From NCBI GenBank assembly GCA_003521625.1, contig DPHV01000024.1:470271-534270 (forward strand): 64,000 bases of DNA, written 5' to 3'. A program made the translations under genes and the position numbers. The first letter of the stretch is position 1, and every line of letters begins with the position of its first letter. Shown here in pieces: positions 1 to 9,389 of the stretch. This DNA is from Ruminococcus sp. (GTDB lineage: Bacteria > Bacillota > Clostridia > Oscillospirales > Acutalibacteraceae). The notes beneath the pieces were generated by a model that was not told where the DNA came from, did not search any database, and saw nothing but the letters and a program-made list of their open reading frames with translations.

Positions 1-67
1 GATGATGGGAATCGAACCCACACGATCAGCTTGGAAGGCTGAAGTTCTACCACTAAACTACATCCGC
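1..67 (-). tRNA. tRNA-Gly (UCC), 3' end cut by window edge
   Basis: Read on the minus strand this gives an acceptor start GCGGATG, a D-loop with GTGGTAGAAC, an anticodon loop CTTCCAA (anticodon TCC, glycine) and the T-arm GGTTCGATTCC. The last few acceptor bases lie outside the window. The first base of the mature tRNA is at position 67. It is the only tRNA seen here and lies downstream of the Clp ATPase gene on the same strand. Confidence 0.95.
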
Positions 68-117
68 TTATCTGCAACGGAATTAATTATATCACTATTC
101 CGTTGCATTGTCAAGGG

Positions 118-2460
118 TTAAATTGACTCTAAAATAATTTTTTCTCTGTCCGATGTTACATTCATTGCGCTTATGCTGTCATTGCCTGATTCAATCATTG
201 CAGTAGCAATCTTTTCCTCTACCTCACGTCTGATTGTGTTTCTCAAATCTCTTGCTCCGCTCTTGCCCGAGCAGGATTTCTCGGCAAGATACTCGCAAGC
301 CTTATCATCAAACGTAAACTTAATGTGCTTTTCTTCGAGAGTAGGCACATATTCGGAAAGCATAAGATTTGCAATCTTAACAAAATTATCCTTTGTGAGT
401 GTATTGAACACGATTACCTCGTCAACACGGGCGATAAACTCGGGGCGGAGAAACTCGGAAAGGGCTTTCATTACTCTTTCCTTTGACGCATCCTCCTGCG
501 TTTTGCCAAAGCCGAGTGCGCTGTCGTTGCTCGTTGAACCGGCGTTTGAGGTCATTACAATAACTGTATTTTCAAAATTTACTGCTCTGCCGTGTGCGTC
601 TGTTACCTTGCCCTCGTCGAGAATCTGGAGCAGTATATTGAGCACATCGGGGTGAGCCTTTTCAATTTCATCAAACAGAAGCACCGAATACGGACGGCGG
701 CGAACCTTTTCGGTCACCTGTCCTGCCTCGTCGTAGCCGACATATCCCGGCGGTGAACCGATAATCTTTGACACCGAGTGTTTCTCCATAAACTCCGACA
801 TATCAAGTCTTATAAGCGTTTCGGGTGTATCGAATAACTGCTGGCTTAAAACCTTTACGAGCTCTGTTTTACCAACGCCCGTAGGTCCTACGAATATGAA
901 TGACGCAGGTCTGCGCCTTGGCGAAATCTGGCAACGGCTGCGCTTGATTGCCGAAGCGAGCACCTCAACGGCTTCATCCTGTCCGATGATTTTCTTTTTA
1001 AGCTCATCTTCAAGGTCAGCAAGCTTTGAAAGCTCGTTTTCTCTGATTCTTGATGCAGGAATACCCGTCCAAAGCTCGATAACCTTAGCAATATCCTCCT
1101 CGGTAACCTTTGCTGTAAGGCTTTCGGGGTCAATCTGCGAAAGCTCGGAATCTATTCTTGCAAGGCTTGTATTGACCTCTGCAAGTGCCTCGTAGTCAAC
1201 CTCCTCGGCTGTTGAAATATCTTCTTTCTTAAGTGAAAGCTTTGATTTTTCTTCATTAAGCTTATCGTAACGCTCCATTGATTTGTTGCGTAATGCGGCA
1301 CAGGCACAGCTTTCGTCTAAAAGGTCGATTGCCTTATCGGGAAGGAATCTGTCTGTAATGTAACGTTCGGAGAGAATTACCGTCTTGCGCACTACGTCGT
1401 CGTCAACAATTACTCTGTGGTGCTGTTCATAATAGCTCTTTACACCTGCAATAACATCTATTGTCTGTGCAATTGTAGGCTCGCCGACCTTAACAGGCTG
1501 GAATCTTCTTTCAAGAGCAGAGTCTTTTTCAATGTATTTTCTGTATTCGTTAAAGGTTGTTGCGCCGATTACCTGTACCTCGCCCCTTGAAAGAGCAGGC
1601 TTTAAGATATTAGCGGCGTTCATTGTGCCTTCGTTGTCACCTGTTCCGACAAGGCTGTGCACCTCGTCTATAAAGAGGATTACATTTCCGCTTTCCTTGA
1701 TTTCGGTAACAAGTCCCTTGATACGGCTTTCAAACTGACCTCTGAACTGCGTTCCTGCTACAAGAGAAGTGAGGTCTAGGAGCTGAATTTCCTTATTTTT
1801 AAGTCTTTGCGGTACATTTCCCGATGCAATACGAAGCGCAAGTCCCTCTGCGATTGCGGTTTTACCCACGCCGGGTTCACCGATAAGGCAGGGGTTGTTC
1901 TTTGTACGGCGTGACAGAATCTGAATAACACGTTCGATTTCCGTATCACGTCCGATAATTCTGTCAATTTTGCCCTCTCTTGCTTTGCGTGTCAAGTCCT
2001 CGCAATAAAGGCCTATATGTTTTCTCTTTTTCTCTTTCTTATCCTTTTTATTCGGCTTTGAGCCGTCCTTGCCTGATGACGCATTATTCTGACCGCCGAA
2101 GATATTGTTGAAAAATGCAGGAAAAGCAGGAGCTCCGTGCGAAAAATCATCGTCGTCACTTCCGCCGTTTTCGGCATCAAATTGGTCCATTTGTTCTGCA
2201 AGATTGTCAGCACCGAGCTGTTCCATAAGCTGGGAAATGTCGCCGTTTTCGCCCATATTCTGCATAAGGCTGTTCATCTGATCCTGTACATTTTCAAGAT
2301 CCTCGTCGGAAATTCCCATTTTGCTGATTAAATCCTCAACAGGTTTTATGCCAAGCTCCTTTGCACATGTAAGGCAATAACCTACCGTCGGAGCGTCTTT
2401 TGAGTTAGTATTAGAAACGAAAACAACTGCCTGTCGTTTTCCACATCTGCTGCAAAGCAT
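118..2460 (-). CDS. Clp-family AAA+ ATPase with N-terminal zinc finger (ClpE/ClpC-like)
   Basis: A 780-residue two-domain Clp/Hsp100 unfoldase that probably feeds substrates to ClpP. A four-cysteine zinc finger (Cys3, Cys6, Cys29, Cys32) opens the protein, as in ClpE. A Met/Gln- and Asp-rich linker follows, then AAA1 with Walker A GEPGVGKT (about 194-201), a short coiled middle segment (about 395-450) and AAA2 with GPTGVGKT (about 525-532). An LGF tripeptide near residue 649 matches the ClpP-docking loop. The RBS AAGGAG lies just before the ATG. No clpP, ctsR or mcsAB is adjacent, and neither CtsR heptads nor a CIRCE element was seen upstream, so its heat-shock control is unclear. The ClpE-versus-ClpC assignment rests on the zinc finger. 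Confidence 0.9.
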   Translation of the reverse strand: MLCSRCGKRQAVVFVSNTNSKDAPTVGYCLTCAKELGIKPVEDLISKMGISDEDLENVQDQMNSLMQNMGENGDISQLMEQLGADNLAEQMDQFDAENGGSDDDDFSHGAPAFPAFFNNIFGGQNNASSGKDGSKPNKKDKKEKKRKHIGLYCEDLTRKAREGKIDRIIGRDTEIERVIQILSRRTKNNPCLIGEPGVGKTAIAEGLALRIASGNVPQRLKNKEIQLLDLTSLVAGTQFRGQFESRIKGLVTEIKESGNVILFIDEVHSLVGTGDNEGTMNAANILKPALSRGEVQVIGATTFNEYRKYIEKDSALERRFQPVKVGEPTIAQTIDVIAGVKSYYEQHHRVIVDDDVVRKTVILSERYITDRFLPDKAIDLLDESCACAALRNKSMERYDKLNEEKSKLSLKKEDISTAEEVDYEALAEVNTSLARIDSELSQIDPESLTAKVTEEDIAKVIELWTGIPASRIRENELSKLADLEDELKKKIIGQDEAVEVLASAIKRSRCQISPRRRPASFIFVGPTGVGKTELVKVLSQQLFDTPETLIRLDMSEFMEKHSVSKIIGSPPGYVGYDEAGQVTEKVRRRPYSVLLFDEIEKAHPDVLNILLQILDEGKVTDAHGRAVNFENTVIVMTSNAGSTSNDSALGFGKTQEDASKERVMKALSEFLRPEFIARVDEVIVFNTLTKDNFVKIANLMLSEYVPTLEEKHIKFTFDDKACEYLAEKSCSGKSGARDLRNTIRREVEEKIATAMIESGNDSISAMNVTSDREKIILESI

Positions 2461-2615
2461 AGTATTCTCCTTATATGTAAAAATTTTGGATAGCTTTCAT
2501 TCAGTATTATTATAAATATTATGTAACGCCTGCAATATGCAAAGGCAAAGTTTAATATTTAATTAGTATACATTATATATGTTTATGATGTAAATTTCAA
2601 TGGTAATTTGTCAAA

Positions 2616-3230
2616 TTATTTACTTTCTGCATTTTCTTTTGATTTTTCCTTGCTGTTGTGCTCTCTGATAAGCTGAAAATAAATTTTTCCGTACTGATAA
2701 AGTGCAAAAAGCATAGTTATTGCCGTTACCGACAGGAGCGAAACGTCAAGCGCAAAGTTCTCAAACCGGAAAGCGGCTTTAAGAAAAATTATTGCAAATA
2801 CCGACAGGTAAAATACTACCGTTCCGACCTTACCGTACCACTTTGCCGCAGGGGGAGTTATACCCTTGTTAATCAGGTCCATTCCGCCTAGGAGCATTAA
2901 AACGTCCTTTAAAAGAAGTACGACAAGTACGGGAAGAACAAACGGAACATATATTACCATACAGATTACAACCGCTAAAAGCGTGAATTTGTCTGCTATA
3001 GGGTCAAGGATTTTTCCGAGTGAGGTTACCTGATTGAATCTGCGTGCAATCATTCCGTCAAAGCAATCGGTAAGTCCCGAAACGCCTATACAGATTACGG
3101 CAGGAATATAATTCTCTTTAAGAAAAAAGCAAACAAAAGGAACAATCAGAATTATTCTGATGTAAGTCAGAATATTCGGAATTGTAATTAAGTCTTTCGC
3201 TTTAAAGCTCCACTTTTCATTGTTATCCAT
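2616..3230 (-). CDS. pgsA: CDP-alcohol phosphatidyltransferase, PgsA-like
   Basis: A 204-residue polytopic membrane enzyme. The CDP-OH-P signature D-x2-D-G-x2-A-R-x8-G-x3-D-x3-D is intact at about residues 55-80 (DCFDGMIARR then G and two Asp). The family makes phosphatidylglycerophosphate from CDP-diacylglycerol and glycerol-3-phosphate, the committed step to phosphatidylglycerol. Length and hydrophobic profile fit PgsA. The C-terminus is a short Lys/Glu-rich tail. It is the last gene of the minus-strand run that begins at ruvC. The exact acceptor alcohol cannot be proved from sequence alone. Confidence 0.88.
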   Translation of the reverse strand: MDNNEKWSFKAKDLITIPNILTYIRIILIVPFVCFFLKENYIPAVICIGVSGLTDCFDGMIARRFNQVTSLGKILDPIADKFTLLAVVICMVIYVPFVLPVLVVLLLKDVLMLLGGMDLINKGITPPAAKWYGKVGTVVFYLSVFAIIFLKAAFRFENFALDVSLLSVTAITMLFALYQYGKIYFQLIREHNSKEKSKENAESK

Positions 3231-3269
3231 AAAATCACCCCATAGAAATTTTAAATAACTCTATATACC

Positions 3270-3944
3270 CTATACTGTCATAGAAAAAAATTTAAAAACT
3301 GCACCGTTGAAAAGCTCGTTATTCAGCAAAGCAGGATTTGTAAATACTGTTACAATATCGAAAATGTTTACCGCAATAAAGACAATCAGCAATCCCTCGG
3401 CTAAACCGAAAATTCCTCCGAGAAGCTGATTTATCTGCTTGATTACAGGAATATTGAACACCTTTGAGATAAGCCTAACAAGCTTTTTGGCTATAATTAA
3501 AATAATTATGAATAGTACAATTATGAGTATAATTGCCAGAACAGAGGTCACAACAGGAGAAACTGCACTTTCAACAATCTGGCTTACTGAGGTTGAAACA
3601 TTCTTCGGCAGTGACATCTGACTCTGATATTCATTTAAGCTGATTCCGAAAATGCCTATAATAAACGAGAGTATTCCGTTTATCCACTGCGGTACGGCTT
3701 CAAGACAGTTGCTCAGTGCATAGTCAATTCCGTTTTGTTCAACCATCTGCTGAATGTTATTAATTACCGTCTGTTTAAGAAACGAGTCATAAATAAGCTG
3801 TGATAGGAAAGAAGAAAGATAATAAGCCGATATTGCCGTAACGACAAGTCCGGCAAGGTTAAGCAGGGTTTTTGCCAATCCTCGCTTTACGCCTATTAAT
3901 GTAAACAGGACTATGACTGCTATAATTATTATATCCGTTATCAT
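3270..3944 (-). CDS. CvpA-family membrane protein
   Basis: 224 residues with four or so hydrophobic segments; the N-terminus matches the CvpA pattern (short N-terminal helix, then a basic GVKRGL turn, then a second helix). CvpA proteins are inner-membrane proteins named for colicin V production, and their Firmicute relatives have no settled biochemical role. The gene sits 15 bp downstream of the DUF5711-like gene and upstream of pgsA, so it is co-transcribed with envelope genes. Confidence 0.75.
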   Translation of the reverse strand: MITDIIIIAVIVLFTLIGVKRGLAKTLLNLAGLVVTAISAYYLSSFLSQLIYDSFLKQTVINNIQQMVEQNGIDYALSNCLEAVPQWINGILSFIIGIFGISLNEYQSQMSLPKNVSTSVSQIVESAVSPVVTSVLAIILIIVLFIIILIIAKKLVRLISKVFNIPVIKQINQLLGGIFGLAEGLLIVFIAVNIFDIVTVFTNPALLNNELFNGAVFKFFSMTV

Positions 3945-3959
3945 AGATTACTCCAAAAA

Positions 3960-5234
3960 TCAATTTGCTGTATCTTTTGTTGAGCTTTTTGACAAGTCAA
4001 AAAATCTCACCTGATTTACGCTTAAAACATAGGCAGTGTTGTCGGAGGTAAGAATAAGCCTTTTTGAACCTGTGTCTGTATTGCAGGAGTAAAGCTGTGT
4101 ACCTTCGCTGTTAAAGCCGTAAGCTGTGTTGCCGTCAAGAATTGCAACTGTGCCCTTATAAAGAGAAATCGACTCTGCGCCGTAGTTGGTGTCAATTGAG
4201 CTTGTCTTTTCTCCGTTATCGTTGTAAATTTCAATCATACAGCTTCTTCCGTCACCGCTTTTTGAAAGTGCAAGTGCAAAAGAATTTGTATCGGGATTGA
4301 AACAGTAATTTGCAAGTGTTTTGTTGTCATATTTTATTGTAACGTAGTTTTCCTCTCCCTTTTTGATAATGTAGGACGAGGACTGACCTACAAGCACTGC
4401 TCTGTTGTCGTTGAGATAATCGCAGTCAACTATTGTATCTCCGCTTATGCTGTACTGGGAAACAGGCTCTTCCTTTGTAAAATCAAGCACATAGACGCCT
4501 GTCTTTACTGCTCCGTTGTCACTTGTAATTCCGCAGGCAACACAGCCGCTTCCGTCACTGTTGAGTGTAATTGAATTTATGTAATATTCGGAGAACGAAT
4601 ACTTGTAGATTCTGTTGTTATTGCTGTTGAAAACATAGAGGATTGAAAGGTAGCCGCTGCCCTCGGTAACAATGCCGTAGACTCCGTTTGAGGAGATGTC
4701 TGCGGTATATATTGCACCCTCGGCTTCGCCGGAGTAAAGCATACCGTCAAAGTCCTGAAGCTGGTAGCCTGTTGTGCCTATGCCGTAGGTTAAAAATCTG
4801 TTGCCCGACGACTTCATTACAGGCTTTGAATAGCGGAGCTGAACGTTTGCAACCTCGCTTCCTGTTGAATTGAGTGTAACAAAAGAAGTATCTGAAGCGT
4901 AGGCAACGTGCCCCTGATTTACTGCAAAGTTTCCCGACTTGACCTCGGTACCGATAAGGTTTACGGGATAACCGTTGCCTGCATTTCCGAGTACGTCATA
5001 CGTCCACCAGTTAGAGATATTGTCCCACGTGAGCTTGTCACGGTTAGCAAAGGCAAAAACAATAAGTCCTGCCGCAAGCGCAATGCAAACGCCGATAAGT
5101 ATTTTTTTGACCGCTTCGGGTGATATGTCGGTTTTTTCCTGCTCGTAATCATCAAGCGGCATATCTTCATAGCTGATTACATCACGTTCGGAGTTTTTGC
5201 GTTCGGCGTAATGTCCTTTGAATTTTTTAAACAC
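3960..5234 (-). CDS. Membrane-anchored beta-propeller-like protein (DUF5711 type)
   Basis: 424 residues: a charged cytoplasmic N-terminus of about 45 residues, one transmembrane helix (about 47-66, KKILIGVCIALAAGLIVFAF region), then a large extracellular domain made of repeated beta-strand units rich in Ser/Thr/Gly/Tyr with recurring YGI, VYVLD and FNSNN-type turns. This looks like a WD40/PQQ-like propeller and resembles the DUF5711 family common in Clostridia. No catalytic motif was seen. It lies between truA and the cvpA-like gene in one operon. The function is unknown; the fold call is an inference. Confidence 0.6.
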   Translation of the reverse strand: MFKKFKGHYAERKNSERDVISYEDMPLDDYEQEKTDISPEAVKKILIGVCIALAAGLIVFAFANRDKLTWDNISNWWTYDVLGNAGNGYPVNLIGTEVKSGNFAVNQGHVAYASDTSFVTLNSTGSEVANVQLRYSKPVMKSSGNRFLTYGIGTTGYQLQDFDGMLYSGEAEGAIYTADISSNGVYGIVTEGSGYLSILYVFNSNNNRIYKYSFSEYYINSITLNSDGSGCVACGITSDNGAVKTGVYVLDFTKEEPVSQYSISGDTIVDCDYLNDNRAVLVGQSSSYIIKKGEENYVTIKYDNKTLANYCFNPDTNSFALALSKSGDGRSCMIEIYNDNGEKTSSIDTNYGAESISLYKGTVAILDGNTAYGFNSEGTQLYSCNTDTGSKRLILTSDNTAYVLSVNQVRFFDLSKSSTKDTAN

Positions 5235-5270
5235 CCATTTTCACTCCCCTAAAAGGAAATACACAATACA

Positions 5271-6035
5271 TTAATAATTTACTTTATTTAAATACAGACC
5301 ACACGCCTGTGCGGTAGGGCCTGCAAACTTTCTGTCTTTTTTTTCAATAATTTCCGCAATTCCGTCGGCAGGAATCTTTCCCTGCTGAACACGCAACAGA
5401 GTGCCTACCATTATTCTTACCATATTGTAGAGAAAACCGTCAGCTTCCACCTTCATTGTGACGAGCTCACCGTCACGTGTTACGGAAAAGCTCTTTACGT
5501 TTCTTGTCATATCGCCCATTTCACGGTTATCAAGCGTACAGAACGAGGTAAAGTCGTGACTTCCCACATACGCCTGAGCCGCTTTATTGAGCATTTCTTC
5601 ATCAATTTTATATCTGTGGTGGAACGCATAGCCGTCAAGAAACGGATTGCGAACCTCGCTGTTCCAGATTTTATAAATATATTCCTTGCTCACACAGCTG
5701 TATCGTGCGTGAAAATCAAGGGGAACTTCCTTGCAGTCGAGCACTGCAACCGATTTCGGAAGCCAGCGGTTTAGCGCCGCCTTTAAGCGTTCGGGTTTAA
5801 TCGGATGGAAAGTTTTAAGGCTTATGCAGTACATATTTGCGTGAACTCCGCTGTCGGTGCGGCTGCACCCCTTAACATCAAAGTCACTGCCGATAATCTT
5901 TTCAAGCGAGGTCTGAAAAACCTCCTGAACAGTTAGCGCATTCTGCTGAATCTGCCAGCCGTGAAAGCTTTTGCCGTCATATGAAATTGTAAGCAGTAGA
6001 TTTCTTAAATCACCGCCGGAATAAATATGTTGCAT
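5271..6035 (-). CDS. truA: tRNA pseudouridine(38-40) synthase TruA
   Basis: Converts uridines 38-40 of the tRNA anticodon stem to pseudouridine. The catalytic aspartate is in the motif GCSRTDSGVHAN, and downstream blocks such as KEYIYKIWN and ADGFLYNMVRIMVGTLL are typical. The frame is open to 6050, but the first methionine with a TruA-like continuation is at 6035. Its start overlaps the end of ecfT by about 30 bp, so the two are translationally linked. The ecfA1-ecfA2-ecfT-truA order is conserved in Firmicutes and supports the call. Confidence 0.93.
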   Translation of the reverse strand: MQHIYSGGDLRNLLLTISYDGKSFHGWQIQQNALTVQEVFQTSLEKIIGSDFDVKGCSRTDSGVHANMYCISLKTFHPIKPERLKAALNRWLPKSVAVLDCKEVPLDFHARYSCVSKEYIYKIWNSEVRNPFLDGYAFHHRYKIDEEMLNKAAQAYVGSHDFTSFCTLDNREMGDMTRNVKSFSVTRDGELVTMKVEADGFLYNMVRIMVGTLLRVQQGKIPADGIAEIIEKKDRKFAGPTAQACGLYLNKVNY

Positions 6036-6817
6036 AATATCACTCCGCAAATTATTGCTGCAAGCGCAATAAACGAAAAAGCGTCACGCTTTGACATATG
6101 AATTGACTTCATTTTTGTTCGTCCGCTGCCGCCACGATAACAGCGACACTCCATAGCAGTTGCTATTTCATATGCACGTCTGAATGCGGAAACGAACAGC
6201 GGTATCAGCACAGGCATTAAAGCCTTTACTCTTTTTATAATATTTCCCGAATCCATATCGGCTCCCCTTGCCTTTTGTGCCGACATAATCTTGTCGGTTT
6301 CTTCAAGCAGAGTGGGTACAAAACGAAGTGCAAGCGACATCATCATTGCGATTTCGTGAACGGGAAAGTGGATTTTGTTGAGCGGCTTCATAAGTCGCTC
6401 GATAGCGTCGGTAAGCTCTGTGGGCGAGGTTGTAAATGTAAGGCAGGAGCTTGCAAGGATAAGACAGATGATTCTTACCGTAACAAAAACAGCCCTGTTT
6501 ATTCCGTTTAACGTCACCTTGATAATTCCCCATTGCCAGATAGGCTCGCCCGTACCGTAAAAGAGGTTTAAAACCGACGTAACAACTAATATAAAAATGA
6601 TTACTTTCAGGCTCTTAAAGTAGAATTTTGCAGGTACTCCGCTTGATAAAATCATCAAAGCAGTGAACAGTGTAACAAGCAAAAGTGAAAAGTAATTGAA
6701 CGTACAGAAAATTATTACAAGAAATCCTATCAGTAAAAGGATTTTTGCACGTGGGTCGAGCTTGTGAATCAGGCTTTTGCCCGGAAAATACTGACCGAAG
6801 GCTACATCTCTTACCAT
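6005..6817 (-). CDS. ecfT: Energy-coupling factor transporter transmembrane subunit EcfT
   Basis: 270-residue integral membrane protein with several helices and the two cytoplasmic coupling-helix Ala-Arg-Gly type motifs expected of EcfT (AQKARGADM; a second near RRAYEIATAMECR). It joins the EcfA1/A2 ATPases to interchangeable vitamin-binding S components. It overlaps ecfA2 by 7 bp upstream and truA downstream. No S component gene is nearby, so this is likely a shared group II ECF module serving S proteins encoded elsewhere. Confidence 0.92.
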   Translation of the reverse strand: MVRDVAFGQYFPGKSLIHKLDPRAKILLLIGFLVIIFCTFNYFSLLLVTLFTALMILSSGVPAKFYFKSLKVIIFILVVTSVLNLFYGTGEPIWQWGIIKVTLNGINRAVFVTVRIICLILASSCLTFTTSPTELTDAIERLMKPLNKIHFPVHEIAMMMSLALRFVPTLLEETDKIMSAQKARGADMDSGNIIKRVKALMPVLIPLFVSAFRRAYEIATAMECRCYRGGSGRTKMKSIHMSKRDAFSFIALAAIICGVILCNIFIPAVI

Positions 6818-7680
6818 ATTTTTCCCTCCTTTTTCAAAAGCGAGGAAACAGCGGAGAATGCCTCGTCAACGGTTAAAATCCCGTCGGGCACATCGTAGCC
6901 CTTTTCCTTTAACTCAAGCATAATTTTTGTAATCTGCGGAACCCGAAGCCCGATTTTTTCAAGCTCCCGTCCGTGCGAAAACACCTCTCTTGTTTTGTCA
7001 AACATAACAAGGTGAGATTCGTTCATAACAATTATTCTGTCGGCTACCCTTGCAATATCCTCCATACTGTGAGAAACAAGCAAGATAGTATTTCTGCGTT
7101 TTTTGTGGTACTGCACAATCTGCGACAACAGCACATCACGTCCCATCGGGTCAAGACCTGCCGTCGGCTCGTCAAGCACAAGCACCTCTGGGTCCATTGC
7201 GATTACTCCTGCAATTGCGGCACGGCGCTTTTCGCCGCCCGATAAGTCAAACGGAGATTTTTGCAGAAGCTCGGGCTTTAAGTCGGTGAATTCAGCCGCT
7301 TTTCTTACAGCTAAATCAATTTCCTGCTCCGATTTGCCCATATTTGTCGGACCGAAAGCAATATCCTTGTAAACGGTTTCTTCAAAAAGCTGATATTCGG
7401 GGTACTGAAAGACCATTCCGACCTTGAAGCGAACCTTGCGTATTTCCTTGGGATTCTGCCAGATGTCCTCGCCGTCAAGAAGAACCTGTCCCTCTGTCGG
7501 CTGAATAAGACCGTTGAGCATCTGGACAAGCGTTGACTTGCCCGAGCCTGTGTGACCGATTATGCCGATAAACTCACCCTTTTCAATTGAAAGGCTTACG
7601 TTATCGACTGCACGCTTTTCAAACGGAGTTTTCTGTCCGTAGACAAAGCTTAAATTTTTCAGCTCAAGTACGCTGCTCAT
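6811..7680 (-). CDS. ecfA2: Energy-coupling factor transporter ATPase EcfA2
   Basis: 289-residue ABC ATPase of an ECF vitamin/metal importer. It has Walker A GHTGSGKST (about 42-50), the signature LSGGEKRRAAIAG and Walker B VLVLDEPTAGLD. The C-terminal extension (LKEKGYDVPDGILTVDEA) matches the EcfA2 dimerisation region. The ATG overlaps the end of ecfA1 in an ATGA arrangement, pointing to a heterodimer made by coupled translation. Confidence 0.92.
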   Translation of the reverse strand: MSSVLELKNLSFVYGQKTPFEKRAVDNVSLSIEKGEFIGIIGHTGSGKSTLVQMLNGLIQPTEGQVLLDGEDIWQNPKEIRKVRFKVGMVFQYPEYQLFEETVYKDIAFGPTNMGKSEQEIDLAVRKAAEFTDLKPELLQKSPFDLSGGEKRRAAIAGVIAMDPEVLVLDEPTAGLDPMGRDVLLSQIVQYHKKRRNTILLVSHSMEDIARVADRIIVMNESHLVMFDKTREVFSHGRELEKIGLRVPQITKIMLELKEKGYDVPDGILTVDEAFSAVSSLLKKEGKIW

Positions 7681-8522
7681 TTCAGCACCTCCTCAAGCAT
7701 TTTTACGCACGCCTCGGTATCAAGCGGCATTTTATCTATTTTTACTCCGCAGCCACGCAGCTTGTTTGCAAGCTCGGTTGATTGCGGAACGTCAAGTCTG
7801 TGTTTTTTTAACAGCTCCACTTGGGAGAAAACCTTGTCGGGAGTTCCCTGCGTGAGAATTTTTCCGCTGTCCATTACCACTACTCTGTCGGCAAGCACAG
7901 CCTCGTCCATATAGTGAGTGATAAGTACAACGGTTATGTTTTTCTCTTTATTCAGCTTGAGAAGTGTTGAAAGAACCTCGTCACGTCCGTTCGGGTCGAG
8001 CATTGCAGTCGGCTCGTCAAGCACGATACATTCGGGGAGCATTGCAAGGATTCCTGCAATTGCAACTCTCTGCTTCTGACCGCCCGAAAGCTTGTAAGGT
8101 GCGTGTTCCCTGTATTCATACATACCGACAGCCTTAAGAGCGTAATCAACACGCTCTCTGATTTCCTGCGGAGGTATTCCGAGGTTTTCGGGACCGAAGG
8201 CAACGTCCTCCTCAACAATGCTTGCAACAAGCTGATTGTCGGGATTCTGAAGCACAAGACCTACCTTTTTTCTTATATCATAGGTTTTTTCTTCATCGGA
8301 AGTGTCGTCGCCGTCAATCAGAACTCTGCCGCTGTCGGGCAAAAGCATAGCGTTGAGGTGCTTTGCTATTGTGGATTTGCCACAGCCGTTGTGACCGAGC
8401 AAAGCAACAAACTCTCCTTTTTTTATATTAAGCGATACGCCGTCAACGGCATTTTTTTCAACCTTTTCATTTTCGTCATCAGTATAAGAAAAAACAACAT
8501 TCTCAAGCGAGATAAAATTCAT
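7677..8522 (-). CDS. ecfA1: Energy-coupling factor transporter ATPase EcfA1
   Basis: 281-residue ABC ATPase partner of EcfA2, with Walker A GHNGCGKST, signature LSGGQKQRVAIAG and Walker B CIVLDEPTAMLDPNGR. The Q-loop and switch histidine (LITHYMDEA) are present, so the site looks active. It is the first gene of the ecfA1-ecfA2-ecfT-truA block and lies 3 bp after the RlmI-like methyltransferase gene. Confidence 0.92.
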   Translation of the reverse strand: MNFISLENVVFSYTDDENEKVEKNAVDGVSLNIKKGEFVALLGHNGCGKSTIAKHLNAMLLPDSGRVLIDGDDTSDEEKTYDIRKKVGLVLQNPDNQLVASIVEEDVAFGPENLGIPPQEIRERVDYALKAVGMYEYREHAPYKLSGGQKQRVAIAGILAMLPECIVLDEPTAMLDPNGRDEVLSTLLKLNKEKNITVVLITHYMDEAVLADRVVVMDSGKILTQGTPDKVFSQVELLKKHRLDVPQSTELANKLRGCGVKIDKMPLDTEACVKMLEEVLK

Positions 8523-8525
8523 TAA

Positions 8526-9389
8526 CTACTTCTCCCAGATTGCAGTCGAACCGCACGGCAGAATGAGCCCCGTGTCGGTGACATAAAGACCGATTTCATT
8601 GCTTGAAACACTGCCGCCAAATTCCTTTTTGAGCAGTATGCCGAGCAGATATTCCATTACAGCGGGTGAAAGACCCGTTGTGTATGAGTTAAGTATAAAG
8701 AAAACAGGGTTGTCGGACAAGACCTGTTTGCAAAGAAAAACAAGCGAAAAGAGCTGTTCTTCAAGCTTCCAGACCTCGCCGCCCGGACCTCTGCCGTAGG
8801 ACGGTGGGTCCATTATTATGCCGTCATATTTGTTGCCGCGTCTGATTTCACGCTGAACAAACTTTACGCAGTCGTCAACAAGCCACCTGACGGGTTTATC
8901 GGCAAGACCGCTTGACTGTGCATTTTCCTTTGCCCACTGCACCATACCCTTTGATGCGTCAACGTGGCACACGCTTGCGCCTGCGCTTAAGCACGCAAGC
9001 GTTGCACAGCCTGTATAGCCGAAAAGGTTGAGCACCTTGAGCGGTCTGTTTTCATTCCTTATTTTTTCGGCGGCAAAATCCCAGTTTACAGCCTGTTCGG
9101 GGAATACTCCCGTATGCTTGAAGCCCATAGGCTTTATATTGAAAACAAGCTTATCGTAGTTTATTGTCCAGCGGTCGGGAACTTTTTTGTACTGCTCCCA
9201 GTAACCGCCGCCCTTGTTACTGCGGTGGTACCTTGCGTGTGCCGAGTGCCAGAGGGGATTTTCCTTTTTTGTTGACCAGATAATCTGCGGGTCGGGACGA
9301 ATGAGAATTATATCTCCCCAGCGTTCAAGGCGTTCGCCGTCAGAGGTATCAATAAGCTCGTAATCCTTCCAATTTTCCGATAATCGCAT
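8526..9389 (-). CDS. Class I SAM-dependent methyltransferase, RlmI/COG1092-like
   Basis: 287 residues with a Rossmann-type methyltransferase core: the SAM-binding motif LNLFGYTGCATLACLSAGA, an acidic strand end (VCHVDASKGMVQWAKENA) and the catalytic IMDPPSYGRGP motif, typical of base methylation. The family methylates 23S rRNA cytosines (RlmI/RlmK type). The N-terminal PUA domain of full-length RlmI is absent; instead there is a short WxNP-type region (KENPLWHSAHARYHRS). The substrate is therefore uncertain. It abuts glmM at position 9389. Confidence 0.8.
   Translation of the reverse strand: MRLSENWKDYELIDTSDGERLERWGDIILIRPDPQIIWSTKKENPLWHSAHARYHRSNKGGGYWEQYKKVPDRWTINYDKLVFNIKPMGFKHTGVFPEQAVNWDFAAEKIRNENRPLKVLNLFGYTGCATLACLSAGASVCHVDASKGMVQWAKENAQSSGLADKPVRWLVDDCVKFVQREIRRGNKYDGIIMDPPSYGRGPGGEVWKLEEQLFSLVFLCKQVLSDNPVFFILNSYTTGLSPAVMEYLLGILLKKEFGGSVSSNEIGLYVTDTGLILPCGSTAIWEK

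Noticed and set aside
2461..2615. CtsR or CIRCE heat-shock operator before the Clp ATPase gene
   Set aside because: Neither GGTCAAA heptads nor the CIRCE inverted repeat is present.
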